Shown: positions 26,093 to 35,538 of the stretch, in pieces
Position numbering within the stretch: position 1 is the first letter of the stretch
Layout of the letters: every line of letters starts with the position of its first letter
Assembly (NCBI GenBank): GCA_900299185.1
Contig: OMIV01000073.1
Location: 1-64,000, forward strand
Direction: 5' to 3'
DNA length: 64,000 nucleotides
DNA from: Planctomycetaceae bacterium
Lineage (GTDB): Bacteria > Planctomycetota > Planctomycetia > Planctomycetales > Planctomycetaceae
Position numbers and translations under genes: made by a program
Notes under the pieces: model-generated
Told to the model about the DNA's origin: nothing
What the model saw: the letters and a program-made list of their open reading frames with translations, nothing else
Database searches by the model: none

Positions 26093-28276
26093 ATGTCGCG
26101 ACCTCGTCATACCAACGGCCCGCCAATCCAGCTCTTCCCGTTTCTGGACGTCTTCATCTGCACGATGGGATGTCTGATCGTGATGCTGATGGTGGTGTCG
26201 CAGAAGGTCCGCGAGAAAACGATTGCCAAGGTCGCAGCCGAACAAACTGCCGTGGGCGAACTGTTGGAAGACGAACAGCCAGCCATCGCTTCGACTCGCG
26301 AACCAGAACCAGTAACGGCTCCGACCGAACCCGAGCCCACGCCACAACGGCGCAGCATCACCGCTGAGGACTTAGCGGCGGCTCAGCAGCGCATCTTGGA
26401 TCTCGAACAACAGGCAGTCGCACTGGATCGCACCTTGCGAGATCGCAAGGCGGCCATCGCGACACTGCATGACGAAACTCAGACGACCACATCCAAGGTC
26501 GCGCTCGCGGCATCGACTCAATCACAACTTAAAGAACGATTGCGAGCTGCCGAGCAGGCTCAGGTCGTCGATCAAGAAGCGTTGCGCAGGTTGCGGACCG
26601 AGCAGCAGCGACTGCGCGACAAGATCTACGAGTCGCGCAAGCTCTTGGCCGAGCACAAGCAGAACGACGGTAATAGTTCTCACATCATCGTGCCGTATGA
26701 CGGAGTCACGGGCACGACGCGTCGACCGATCGTGCTGGAATGCACGGACGACGGCATCAAGTTTGTGTCAGAGAACATCAAGCTCACCGCCAACGACTTG
26801 CAGCACTTTGGCCCTGCAAACAACCCCGTGCTCGCCGGAGCGCGCGAGTTGGTTCGCTATTGGGCCAGCCGCAACGCGGTGCAGGACAACCCCGAGACTC
26901 AACCCAAGCCGTATGTGTTGCTCGTCGTCAGACCTAGCGGCACGTTGGGCTATTACGTCGCGCGAGGCTTCCTCGAAGAACTCGGGACCGAGTTCGGTTA
27001 CGAGCTGGTCTCCGAAGACTTCCGATTTGAAGCACCTGCAACAGAAGCTCGTGCCACAGAACTCTGCCAAGCGGCGATCGACGAAGCACTGCGGCAACGC
27101 GGAGCCAGTGGTCGCCCCACAGAGAGCTTCAGCAAAGCTCTTGATTCAGAGCTCAAAGCGCGAGCACTCAGCGGCACTGCCAACTCCCATGCCGGTGAAA
27201 GTGGCGTGGGACGATCGGGCAGCTCGGGCGGAACATTTACGGGCATCACCGATTCGGGACGTCGCCCGGAGAAGTTCAGCGCGCAAACTCTGAGTCGCGG
27301 CGGCGGAACAGCATCGCAACGGTTCTTCTCCAGCGGCGACTTCATGCAGCATCGAGAAGAAGTCGAGTCCGGTGGCAGCGCACCAAGAGGCTCGGCCTCG
27401 GGAGCCATTGCTAGCGGTTCGTCGGGGGGTGCTTACGAGAACTCAGCGAGCGGTTCGCGAGCAGGCAACGGCTTACGTGGCGGAACTTCTGGCGGAGTCG
27501 CCAGCAACAGCTCCAACAGCCTTAGTAACAATCGTGACACTCAGGTTTATGGTCGACCGTCCAAGAACGGTTCGAGTTCTCAATTCGAATTCTCAGACGA
27601 TCAAGCTCCACTCGTTGAACCGCCTGCGGGTGGGTCAGCAGGTTCGGGCTCCAAGGCATCGACAGCAGCGTCACGGTCGGTCGCGCAAGCCGACAGAAAC
27701 TCGGGCGTTGAGTCGCTCGAACCACACACTCCGAACAACGCCGCGACCTCCGGTAAGTCGTCCAAGTTTCCAACACTGGATGGCGACGGCGCGGGCAACG
27801 GAACCGCAAACAGCGGTGCTGAATCCCAAAGTGGAGGATCGAGTTCGCGCGGCAGCGCTTCGCTTGGCAGCAATAAGTCTGGCCCGTCTATCGAGATGTC
27901 TTCGCCCGGCGAGAACTTGTTGTCGAAGCGCGACCTCAAGGAATTGAAGGACTTCAAACGGCAATGGGGCATCCCGAATCCGAAGGGCACCATCGCGCTA
28001 GAGAAGGAGATGGTGATCGTGATCAACGGAGATCGAGTCATCGTCCATAACCGCTATCGCATCAGCCGAACTGAAGATCGAACCAACGCCGAAGTGGCCG
28101 AGCTGACGATCGAAGCGATGGACGTAATCGCTCGAGATTGGGGCCGTCCGCCCGAGCAATTCTATTGGCTGCCGAATGTGGAGCTTGTCGTGCAGCGTGG
28201 TGGTGAGATCTGGAAAGAGTCCTTCAAACGAGCACTCGAGCAATCGGGCGTGACAGTCAAGGTGAGCTATGAGTAA
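26093..28276 (+). CDS. Large ExbD-like protein with Ser/Gly-rich region
   Basis: This 727-aa protein starts with a short cytoplasmic stretch and one membrane helix, FPFLDVFICTMGCLIVMLMVV. It contains the ExbD-type Asp (PFLD, compare PFID in ExbD). A coiled coil (about 95-190) comes next, then a folded domain (HIIVPYDG...YVLLVVRPSGTLGYYVARGFLEELG). About 270 residues of Ser/Gly/Asn-rich low-complexity sequence follow, then a C-terminal domain (LKELKDFKRQWGIPNPKG...VIVHNRYRI). It is far longer than ExbD (about 140 aa). It overlaps the next gene by 8 bp, which indicates translational coupling. The Asp implies a proton-coupled role with the ExbB-like protein. The periplasmic target is unknown. 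Confidence 0.8.
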   Translation: MSRPRHTNGPPIQLFPFLDVFICTMGCLIVMLMVVSQKVREKTIAKVAAEQTAVGELLEDEQPAIASTREPEPVTAPTEPEPTPQRRSITAEDLAAAQQRILDLEQQAVALDRTLRDRKAAIATLHDETQTTTSKVALAASTQSQLKERLRAAEQAQVVDQEALRRLRTEQQRLRDKIYESRKLLAEHKQNDGNSSHIIVPYDGVTGTTRRPIVLECTDDGIKFVSENIKLTANDLQHFGPANNPVLAGARELVRYWASRNAVQDNPETQPKPYVLLVVRPSGTLGYYVARGFLEELGTEFGYELVSEDFRFEAPATEARATELCQAAIDEALRQRGASGRPTESFSKALDSELKARALSGTANSHAGESGVGRSGSSGGTFTGITDSGRRPEKFSAQTLSRGGGTASQRFFSSGDFMQHREEVESGGSAPRGSASGAIASGSSGGAYENSASGSRAGNGLRGGTSGGVASNSSNSLSNNRDTQVYGRPSKNGSSSQFEFSDDQAPLVEPPAGGSAGSGSKASTAASRSVAQADRNSGVESLEPHTPNNAATSGKSSKFPTLDGDGAGNGTANSGAESQSGGSSSRGSASLGSNKSGPSIEMSSPGENLLSKRDLKELKDFKRQWGIPNPKGTIALEKEMVIVINGDRVIVHNRYRISRTEDRTNAEVAELTIEAMDVIARDWGRPPEQFYWLPNVELVVQRGGEIWKESFKRALEQSGVTVKVSYE

Positions 28277-29417
28277 GCGTCAACGCCGCAGCGACGACGC
28301 GGAAGCCGAGTTCGGTTCCGACTCATTCCTCGACGTCATCTCCAACATGGTCGGGATCTTGATCATCCTGATTCTGATGGCCGCGTTCCGCGCCAAGCGA
28401 GCACCGGTCACGGCTCAAGAGTTGATCGCCGTTAACGGACCAGTCGCATCGACTGAGGTCGCTTCAGTAACTCCGCCGGAGCCCGAAGCCTCAGACGAAG
28501 AGACTGAGCCAGCCGCTTCACCTGAGCCAACGGCCTTGGTCGTTGAGTCCGATTTAGAAGCCGAACAAGAGAAGCTGCTGGCGCGAGCGACTCAATACGA
28601 ACGCTTGGTGCGACGGCTCGAAGATGAATTGAACCAGACGGACGATCGCGACGTCGCGGCCAAGCTGGCACGAGCGCGCACTCAGCAACAGTCGTCCGAG
28701 GCGGCGTTGAAAGAACTCCGCGCATCACTTGAGCAACGCAAGCAAGAGCAGTCGCGCGTCCGCGCGTCGCTGGATGATGAGCAGCAAGAAATCGAAACGC
28801 TGCGGCGGCAACTCGATCAGGTCAACGAGCAGTTGAAGGTCGTGGCTCTGCGCGAGAGCAAGAAAGAGAAGCTGCGGCACAAGGTCACGCCGCTGGGGCT
28901 GACGGTCTATGGCAAGGAGTTGCACTTCCGCTTGAACCGCGGTCGCATCTCGGCAGTGCCGATGGAAGAACTGCAAAAGATGGTGGCCGAGAAGATCAAG
29001 CAGAACGCCGCGTGGATCGTGAAGTCCAATCGGCACCAAGGCGAAGTCGGTCCGGTCGATGGCTATGTCATGAAGTACGAAGTCATTCGTGCTCAGAGCT
29101 CGATGCTGGAAGACCTCAATCGCACTTACGGCACTGTGAAGCTGGAAGTCCCGCGTTTCACAGTTGAGCCCGCTCCGTCGCTGCGCGACGAGCCGGTCAC
29201 CGAGTCCTTGCAGCCAGATGGCCTCTTTGTGCGTTGGCTGGCTCAGAACGCACCGGATACTGCCATCACCATCTGGGTCTATCCCGATAGCTTCAACGAG
29301 TACCGGCGGCTTGCGTCATATGCGCAGCAACAAGGCTTCGTCGTCGCCGCGCGACCGTTGCCGACAGGTCTGCCCATTACCGGTTCATCCAGCGGCAGCC
29401 GCTCTGTCGGTCAGTAA
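28269..29417 (+). CDS. Second ExbD-like protein with coiled coil
   Basis: This 382-aa protein has one membrane helix, SFLDVISNMVGILIILILMAAF, again with the ExbD-type Asp (FLD). It is followed by a Pro/Glu-rich linker, a strong coiled coil (about 85-200, EQEKLLARATQYERLVRRLEDEL) and a C-terminal domain (VTPLGLTVYGKELHFRLNRGRISAVP...). Its ATG lies inside the end of the previous gene (ATGAGTAA). With the 727-aa protein it gives two different ExbD-like partners for one ExbB-like stator, so a heterodimeric rotor is possible. The ligand of the C-terminal domain is unknown. Confidence 0.8.
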   Translation: MSKRQRRSDDAEAEFGSDSFLDVISNMVGILIILILMAAFRAKRAPVTAQELIAVNGPVASTEVASVTPPEPEASDEETEPAASPEPTALVVESDLEAEQEKLLARATQYERLVRRLEDELNQTDDRDVAAKLARARTQQQSSEAALKELRASLEQRKQEQSRVRASLDDEQQEIETLRRQLDQVNEQLKVVALRESKKEKLRHKVTPLGLTVYGKELHFRLNRGRISAVPMEELQKMVAEKIKQNAAWIVKSNRHQGEVGPVDGYVMKYEVIRAQSSMLEDLNRTYGTVKLEVPRFTVEPAPSLRDEPVTESLQPDGLFVRWLAQNAPDTAITIWVYPDSFNEYRRLASYAQQQGFVVAARPLPTGLPITGSSSGSRSVGQ

Positions 29418-29436
29418 GAGGAAGAGCGGGAATAGA

Positions 29437-29511
29437 TCTCACGCAGAGACGCAGGGTGCGCGGAGATAACTGCTTCTTCCAGCTCTGCGAACCCCGCGCC
29501 TCTGCGTGAGA
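29437..29511. repeat. GAAACACAGAGG-type palindromic repeat, diverged copy
   Basis: Arms TCTCACGCAGAG and CTCTGCGTGAGA pair over 12 bp and enclose GACGCAGGG..CCCCGCGCC. The element lies between convergent genes, where it may also end transcription. It is related to the copies at 35303, 39946, 42406, 42887 and 43117. Confidence 0.65.
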
Positions 29512-29564
29512 ATTCTTCCATTCCAGACATCGTCGGAGCTGCGGTCACCTTCCAATGGCTGCCC

Positions 29565-31763
29565 CTATACAGCGTCGTCTTCGACAAAGGCATGCCCGCC
29601 TTGCACCAGCTTGCGAGTCATCACGACCTCGCCCACCAAGATCGCCAGGAAGACCAACATCAACACGCGCCACAGTTCGACGCGGGCATTGTCTGACTTC
29701 AATGACGACAGCAACTCGCGCGGTTCGTTGATGGCCCGCAGATGATTCTCGGACGTGAGGTCGCGCCAGCGTTCCTCTGAGATCCCGGCGAGTTCCGATT
29801 CCTTGCGATCGAAGTTCACAACAAACAGCTCGTCTTTGCTCGCGTCCTGCTGCGGACGATTGCGTCGATGCAGTCGATAGACGCCGGGAAATGTTGTCTC
29901 GTCGAGCTTCGCCAAGGGACGCAGTTCATCGCCACCCGCCGTCGCTGCGATCTCTTTGTTGTTGGGCGTGACAAAGACGTAGTCGGCAACCGCCTCTTTC
30001 GCCGCCAGCGGCACAACCAACGGCACTCCGCTGTCGACATTGCGAGCGATCCGCCCCGATGTGAGGTTGAAGATCAGCTCATGCAAAAAGGCCACATAGT
30101 CGGGCTTCGCCGGCAACGTGGTCCAATCGGCATCGAGCGATGAAGTCATCAAAGCGACTTGCCCGCGTCCCAACGATCGAGACATCAGCCATGCATCGCC
30201 ACTCGTCAGCTTCGCAGCCGCGATGCAATTCTCATCCGCCGGTTCGACCTTCATCCAATTCGAAAACCGAGCATCCAAGAGACCATCGGAAGCGCCATCT
30301 TTGAAGGGCTTCAACCATTGAAGCTGCAGGCTCTCGTTGAGCACCGTGACCGGCGGTTCGTCCTTGTCGCGCGAAGCCGTTTCAATCTTCAACAACTTCG
30401 CGGGCAACAAACCAGCCTTCTGCAACAGCGTCGCGTTGTACCAGTCACGATCAACCAGATCTCCGACCGTAATCGCCAGACCGCCACCGCTTCCGACGTA
30501 CTCGGTCAGTGCCGAAACTTGTGCGTCATCCAATCGGGAAGCATTGGCCAGCACCACCACTTGCGGCGTCACGAGCCGTTCGGCAGTGAGTTGACTGACG
30601 GGAACAACTTGCGCTCCGACCCACGGCGTCGGATTCGAGGCAGCCGACAGCGCGAGCTTCGCAAAGAACGTCTCGCTGCGAGTGGCATCAGCTTGAGGTT
30701 GCCCATCAACCATCAACACCGGCAGCGCGTCGGTGATTGAAACCGTCGCTTCAGAACGGTCGTCGTTGGGCAAGTTGTCTTCTTCAGTGACGACTGCAAT
30801 CAGATGCGAGCCAATAGTCTTGAAGCGATGTTCGAAGTCGAGCGACGCTTGGCCGTCGGGCTCAATGCGAACCGTTTGCGTTTGATCGGCGAGTCGTTGG
30901 CCGTCGACTTCGAGGAACACTTTGCGAGTCGCCGTACCATTGCCGCCTGAGCACTTGAGCCTCGTCTTGATCCGCACCGGGAAGTCCATGACGGTCAACT
31001 CGCGCGAGAGTTGCAGTCGATCAAGACTGAAGTTCGTGCGTTTGCCTTGCTGAGCTTGCGTGTTGACGACCCACACGTCGGCAGGCACCGAGGCTTGCTG
31101 CCGAAGCTCATCAAACTGTAACCAAAAGTGCTCGTCAGCATTCTGCCAGGACACCGCTTGCCCGTCCGAGATCACGATGACATGCCGACTGAGGCTCGTC
31201 GCAGTTTGCATCATCTGCAACGACTTCACGACTGACTCATTCATGCGAGAAGTCCCCGACGGCGGCGGAAGGTCATCGAGCAGCTTCTTCAGCGTTACTC
31301 GATCTCGACTGAAGGTCGGCATTACGGGATTGAGCACGTCGCGAGCATCAAGCAATGCGACAGTGTCCGCCGAGGAAAGTTGGCCAATTAAATCCTGAGC
31401 CCACTTCACAGCCCGCTGATGTGGAGTCCGCGCCGCACCGCGCCAATTCGCGCTGTAAGAACTATCGATGACGATGACGTAGTCGCTAGCCGGAGCCGAC
31501 GCGAACCAGGCAGCGATTGGACCCGACAGCCAAGGTCGGCTCATGCCGATGGCCAAGAGGGCGATCAATCCAATCCGCAGCGCAAGCAGTAAGAACTCTT
31601 CCAAACGCACTCGGCGTTTAGCCTGCCGACCGAGTTCCAGGAACTGCATCGCTCCCCACTCGACGACGTCGTACTTCTTACGACTCAACAGATGCGCGAT
31701 GACCGGCAGGGCGACTCCCAAAAGTCCCAGCAGCATCAGCGGGTTGATGAAGAAATTTGACAT
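29565..31763 (-). CDS. BatA-type membrane protein with von Willebrand A-like domain
   Basis: The ATG at 31763 gives 732 aa, starting MSNFFINPLMLLGLLGVALPVIAHLLSRKKYDVVEWGAMQFL. This is the N-terminal BatA membrane domain, with two helices. A vWA domain follows, with the MIDAS-like DSSYSAN and VIVISDGQ. A beta-rich extracytoplasmic part and glutamine-amidotransferase-like segments (VLANASRLDDAQVSALTEYVGSGGGLAITVG) come next, then a last membrane helix near the C-terminus (WRVLMLVFLAILVGEVVMTRKL). BatA/vWA proteins often work with MoxR ATPases, but none is present here. An in-frame TTG at 31790 gives nine extra residues. The gene is convergent with the ExbD-like operon. Confidence 0.85.
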   Translation of the reverse strand: MSNFFINPLMLLGLLGVALPVIAHLLSRKKYDVVEWGAMQFLELGRQAKRRVRLEEFLLLALRIGLIALLAIGMSRPWLSGPIAAWFASAPASDYVIVIDSSYSANWRGAARTPHQRAVKWAQDLIGQLSSADTVALLDARDVLNPVMPTFSRDRVTLKKLLDDLPPPSGTSRMNESVVKSLQMMQTATSLSRHVIVISDGQAVSWQNADEHFWLQFDELRQQASVPADVWVVNTQAQQGKRTNFSLDRLQLSRELTVMDFPVRIKTRLKCSGGNGTATRKVFLEVDGQRLADQTQTVRIEPDGQASLDFEHRFKTIGSHLIAVVTEEDNLPNDDRSEATVSITDALPVLMVDGQPQADATRSETFFAKLALSAASNPTPWVGAQVVPVSQLTAERLVTPQVVVLANASRLDDAQVSALTEYVGSGGGLAITVGDLVDRDWYNATLLQKAGLLPAKLLKIETASRDKDEPPVTVLNESLQLQWLKPFKDGASDGLLDARFSNWMKVEPADENCIAAAKLTSGDAWLMSRSLGRGQVALMTSSLDADWTTLPAKPDYVAFLHELIFNLTSGRIARNVDSGVPLVVPLAAKEAVADYVFVTPNNKEIAATAGGDELRPLAKLDETTFPGVYRLHRRNRPQQDASKDELFVVNFDRKESELAGISEERWRDLTSENHLRAINEPRELLSSLKSDNARVELWRVLMLVFLAILVGEVVMTRKLVQGGHAFVEDDAV

Positions 31764-31827
31764 AGCAGCCAGCGCGAAAGTGATCCTCAAGAGTCACGGG
31801 CTGCGAGTTGTAGTCACTCAAATGAAG

Positions 31828-31867
31828 AGGGGTCAGGCACTTCACAGGTTTGAAATGCCTGACCCCT
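31828..31867. repeat. GGGGTCAGGCA palindromic repeat
   Basis: A 12-bp perfect inverted repeat AGGGGTCAGGCA (31828-31839) and TGCCTGACCCCT (31856-31867) with a 16-base loop. It lies in the 300-bp gap between the zinc-ribbon and BatA genes. Confidence 0.75.
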
Positions 31868-31983
31868 TTGATGATTGTCGAGAAACCGCTCGTCGGATTG
31901 GCGTCGTATTACTTGGACGCCCTCGTTCTGCCGTGCCGCTGTTGGGACGTGGTGTCTTCCAGGTTACGGATCGAAGAGCCCAC

Positions 31984-32036
31984 CTCAGTCGCAGAGCGGC
32001 TGAGCTACGTAGGCGAGTCGCTCCGCGACTCGCTGA
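31984..32036. repeat. CTACGTAG-centred palindromic repeat, copy 3
   Basis: Hairpin CTCAGTCGC..GCGGCTGAG (31984-32004), CTACGTAG (32005-32012), hairpin GCGAGTCGCTCCGCGACTCGC (from 32013). It lies about 28 bp beyond the end of the zinc-ribbon gene. Confidence 0.85.
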
Positions 32037-32063
32037 ACCCAAGCGTCAACGCAGGAAGAAGCA

Positions 32064-33878
32064 CTAAGCCTTCGTCTTCAAGCCGCCCGTTTCGGACATG
32101 CTGGTATCAGCCGACGCTTCCTCAGGCTTGGGCTTGAGATGCTGCATCGAGACCGAGCCAAACTTTTGCTTGCACTTCGGACACGGTGCTTTGGCGATCG
32201 ACTTACCAGCCGGACCGCCGAGCTTCTCTTTCTTCCGGCCTTCTTCGCTGACCACCAATCCGCAGGCTTGGCACTTGTAGCCGCTGATCTCGAGTTCGAT
32301 TTGCGGGTCGACCTTGTGATACGGCGTGACTTCCAAGGACACGACTGGACGATCCAGATAGTGGCACTTGAAGTTGGTCGTCGCATCCTGGAGCGGCACG
32401 CCTTCCATCTCACCAAGATCCTTAACGCCAAACATCTCATTGACCCGCTTGGCGAACTCGCGGAACTCCGTGAGGTAGAAGGACACGAACAAGATGTCGG
32501 TGACGTTCTTGTCTTGATCAGTCACAGGCATGCGAACCGCAACACGGCCTTCGCCGAATACTGGCACGCCAGCAAACATCGACTCGTGCGCATAAGCCGC
32601 CGGTTGCACGACTTGGACCTTGCTCAATTGAGCCGACTCATAGAACCGATAGCCCGACGCTGGCAGGTCGAGAATGGGTTTCTCCAACCGCAGATATTCT
32701 TGGACCTCGGTTCGCAGTTCTTCTTTTCGCTTCTTGTTCTTTTCGCCTTTGAAGAGACCTTGGCCTTGCTTGCCCTGAGCAACAATCAGCAGTCCTCCGG
32801 CTTCGAAGCCGAGATCCACTTCGACGAAGTCTTTCTCCAAGCTGCCGGGCTTGAGCTTCAGCTTGGTTGGATCGAGCGAATGCAGATGCGCGTCGATCGA
32901 CCAATGCTCGTACTTGCTCGCTTTGGCTTTCTCTTCAGCAGCGCGACGAGCGTCTTCCGCTTGCTTCGCGCGATCAATCGCGGGCACATGGAAGAACGAT
33001 TTGCACTTCGGACAACGTCCCGTCATGCCTCGATAACGCTCTTCAACTTGGATCTGGTGACCTTCCGGGCAATAGACCAGGACATAACCCGCCAGCGCGA
33101 CTCGTGGTCCACTGCGTTTGGCTTTGGCTCGGTCTTTACGTCGTCGATCGGCTTCGTTTTGCTCGGCCAACGCGATGTCCAACAACGGGTCGCCGGTCGA
33201 AGGAGCAGGTACTTCGGCAGCAGACTTTTCAGCAGCCGGAGCCGGAGCTTCTGATGCAGCGGGAGCCGCTTCTGCCGCCGGAGCTGGTACAGGTGCGGAC
33301 GCCGCAGGAACCGGAGCTTCAGCCGCGGGCTTAACGGTCTCAGCCGGAGTGGCTCGCACAACCCTGGGTCCAGACGCTGCAGGTGCCGCAGGCTTCGCGA
33401 CTGGAGCGGGCACTGAAACATTCAACTTGTAAGTGCCGCTGTCTTCCGCCTGCGGCGCGGCATCTTCGAGACCCGCGAAGTCAGCCAGGTCTTCCGAAGA
33501 CAAGAAGGTCAGACCCGGTGCGAGTTCGAAGTCGTCGCTGTTGTCATCGTCATCGACCAATTGCGACGCCGAGTCTGGAACATCGGTCTTGCTGTAGATG
33601 ATCTCGCGCGGAGACTCCTGCATCTTTTGGTAGGTCGACGCGATGTCTTCTCGCAGGAAGCCGCCGCAGCGCCAGCAACGCACCAGTCCTTTGCGGACCA
33701 TCTCGCCACAGTCGGGACAAGGAATGGTGTCCGAGGAAGCTCGCGTGATCGCCGGCAGTTCCGCTGGCAATTGGACCGCGAGTTCTTCTTTGAGAACTTG
33801 ATTGCAGGACGGACATTGCAAGGTGTCGCTAAGGATCAACGACTTGCAGTTGGGGCAGGATCGAATGGAGACACTCAT
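32064..33878 (-). CDS. Multi-zinc-ribbon hypothetical protein
   Basis: This 604-aa protein has two N-terminal zinc ribbons (C8/C11/C22/C25 and C54/C57/C68/C71). A long Ala/Pro-rich linker with a charged end is next. A third ribbon (CPEGHQIQVEERYRGMTGRCPKC) and a conserved folded part (HLHSLDPTKLKLKPGSL...RFYESAQLSKVQVVQPAAYAHE) follow. A last ribbon (CQACGLVV...CPKCKQKF) lies near the C-terminus. There is no membrane span or signal peptide, so it is probably cytoplasmic. No catalytic domain was recognised. The ribbons suggest protein or nucleic-acid binding. The protein probably belongs to a planctomycete-specific family, but this could not be checked. Confidence 0.75.
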   Translation of the reverse strand: MSVSIRSCPNCKSLILSDTLQCPSCNQVLKEELAVQLPAELPAITRASSDTIPCPDCGEMVRKGLVRCWRCGGFLREDIASTYQKMQESPREIIYSKTDVPDSASQLVDDDDNSDDFELAPGLTFLSSEDLADFAGLEDAAPQAEDSGTYKLNVSVPAPVAKPAAPAASGPRVVRATPAETVKPAAEAPVPAASAPVPAPAAEAAPAASEAPAPAAEKSAAEVPAPSTGDPLLDIALAEQNEADRRRKDRAKAKRSGPRVALAGYVLVYCPEGHQIQVEERYRGMTGRCPKCKSFFHVPAIDRAKQAEDARRAAEEKAKASKYEHWSIDAHLHSLDPTKLKLKPGSLEKDFVEVDLGFEAGGLLIVAQGKQGQGLFKGEKNKKRKEELRTEVQEYLRLEKPILDLPASGYRFYESAQLSKVQVVQPAAYAHESMFAGVPVFGEGRVAVRMPVTDQDKNVTDILFVSFYLTEFREFAKRVNEMFGVKDLGEMEGVPLQDATTNFKCHYLDRPVVSLEVTPYHKVDPQIELEISGYKCQACGLVVSEEGRKKEKLGGPAGKSIAKAPCPKCKQKFGSVSMQHLKPKPEEASADTSMSETGGLKTKA

Positions 33879-34175
33879 GCCTTACGGTCATCCCAGGAAG
33901 TGGTCGGCCAGGGAAGTTGGCGACCTGGTTCAAGAGGTGAAGATCTACGCTGTTCGGTCGCTTGTTAGTATCACGAGCCATCCACGGAAGTGATGGCTCA
34001 AGGTAACAACAAGCGGTCCCGCCCGATGCGAACGGCGGCGGACTCTAGCATAGCCCGAAAACTGAATGCACCCGCCATCACGGGAGCGAATCCGATACGG
34101 TGATGGTTGCGTGTGCTGAACGCTCCATTCGGATTCTTTGGACAATTAGGCGGCGCCTCAAGTCGCACCTGACTA
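33879..34175. other. Intergenic region
   Basis: About 300 bp with a weak hairpin GAGCCATC..GATGGCTC near 33974-33998. It should contain the promoter of the zinc-ribbon gene and the 3' end of the upstream secreted-protein gene. Nothing else is seen. Confidence 0.4.
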
Positions 34176-35285
34176 TCAGGGTGTCGTCCGGCGGTTGAAT
34201 TCTTCGGGATCGAACGCGTCGCTCTCGGCAGCGTCCAGCACTTTGCGGAAATTCGACTTCTCTGTGTCGGTAAGCAGAGCCTGTGGATCCGAGATCGACT
34301 TCGACGAAGCCGTCTTTTCTGGCTCTGCGGATATGGGACGAGATTCAGGCTTGGCTTCTCGGGTTGCAGGAGCCTTGTCCGAATTGCCTGCGAACACGCT
34401 CACGGGCGCGGGATTGGCTGACTTGGGATTGAGATCCTTCGCGGCTTGCAGAACCCAGTCGGTCAGGAGCTTGCGCTGCTCGGCACCTTGATGACCTGAG
34501 AACATGGTCTGCCCCGCATGCGCTCCGTCGGCAATCTTCAAGATCTTGCTGCCTTGCGGGCGATCCAGATCTACGTACTTCATCACCGCCGCCAGATTCC
34601 GTTCGGCATAGATGCGATGATGCCCTGCTCCGGGCGAGCCGCGAGTCAGCCGAAACTCGTGATCGGCACTCGGACCATGACACTTGGCATTGCCGCACTT
34701 GTTGTGCAGCAACGGTTGAATGGAACTTGAGAAGCGCTCGGCAGTCGCCCCCTTCAAACCGGCCAAGCTGCGAGCTTCATCATCCGCGAGCTTCTTGCCA
34801 CTGGAATCTCGATTTGCAGTCGGTGTTGCCGGAGCACGCTGTTGATCGTCATCGAGCCGGGCCAACAGTTTGCGAGCATGTTCATTCGAAGGATCTCGAT
34901 TGAGCACTGCGAGCAACTCTTTGGCCGCGAAGGCATTCAACTTTTGAGTGCAGCACCATTCGGCCAGCTTCATTTGCTCGGCAATGCTGGGATCTTTCAG
35001 CTCGCGTTTCTGCAGCAGATACAGCTCACCCAGATCGTTCGCAGCAAAGCGGATATCGTCGCGATCAACAGAGATGTAACCCGAGCGACTGGCAACCAAG
35101 TACCCCGTCGAGATCTGCTTGAGCTTGCCCGAAACGATGCGTCCCGAATTGAGCATCAACACGCCTTCGGAGTTATCCGTCGTCAGCAAATTGCCTCGGG
35201 CGCGCGCGGCATCTTGAGCGTTAGCCATGAGCGGGATCATGACCACTAGCAACGCCGCGCCGCACAAACGCATGAGAATTCTCAT
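34176..35285 (-). CDS. Secreted protein with CX4CH motif
   Basis: This 369-aa protein has a clear signal peptide (MRILMRLCGAALLVVMIPLMANAQ). An N-terminal small beta region (GVLMLNSGRIVSGKLKQISTGYLV) and a TPR-like short helical section come next. A segment with NKCGNAKCHG (C197, C202, H203) is a CX4CH variant of the PSCyt1 haem motif, and HRIYAERNLAAVMKYVD follows. It may bind haem c through the CX4CH, as proposed for related planctomycete proteins, but the spacing is not the usual CX2CH. The C-terminal 90 residues are Ser/Pro/Glu-rich. It lies downstream of the kinase-like gene on the same strand. Confidence 0.7.
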   Translation of the reverse strand: MRILMRLCGAALLVVMIPLMANAQDAARARGNLLTTDNSEGVLMLNSGRIVSGKLKQISTGYLVASRSGYISVDRDDIRFAANDLGELYLLQKRELKDPSIAEQMKLAEWCCTQKLNAFAAKELLAVLNRDPSNEHARKLLARLDDDQQRAPATPTANRDSSGKKLADDEARSLAGLKGATAERFSSSIQPLLHNKCGNAKCHGPSADHEFRLTRGSPGAGHHRIYAERNLAAVMKYVDLDRPQGSKILKIADGAHAGQTMFSGHQGAEQRKLLTDWVLQAAKDLNPKSANPAPVSVFAGNSDKAPATREAKPESRPISAEPEKTASSKSISDPQALLTDTEKSNFRKVLDAAESDAFDPEEFNRRTTP

Positions 35286-35302
35286 TGTCTTCTCCTCTGC
35301 TC

Positions 35303-35402
35303 TGGAAACGCTGAGGACGCGAAGATCGCAGAGAAGATTCCAGAGTGACAGAACTTGAACGCCGCCGATTCTCTCTGCGCCCCCAGCGTCCTCTGCGTTT
35401 CA
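35303..35402. repeat. GAAACACAGAGG-type palindromic repeat, diverged copy
   Basis: Arms TGGAAACGCTGAGGACGC and GCGTCCTCTGCGTTTCA pair with few mismatches. It lies immediately upstream of the CX4CH protein gene, so it may be in its promoter or leader. Confidence 0.65.
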
Positions 35403-35538
35403 AGCTTCAAACGCTGCGAGCCCAAAGGTTGCGATGATCCGCTCTGCTCGCCTTGAGTCGTCCGCATGAGTGACTCCAACTCGCGCAATGCGATCGGATC
35501 TCGCATCTTGCCGCCCGAGCCTGAGTAGCAAGTATCAC

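Noticed and set aside
24674-29417. Zorya-type anti-phage system
   Set aside because: The ExbB-like protein has a long tail as ZorA does, but neither partner has an OmpA-type peptidoglycan-binding domain, and no ZorC, ZorD or ZorE is nearby.
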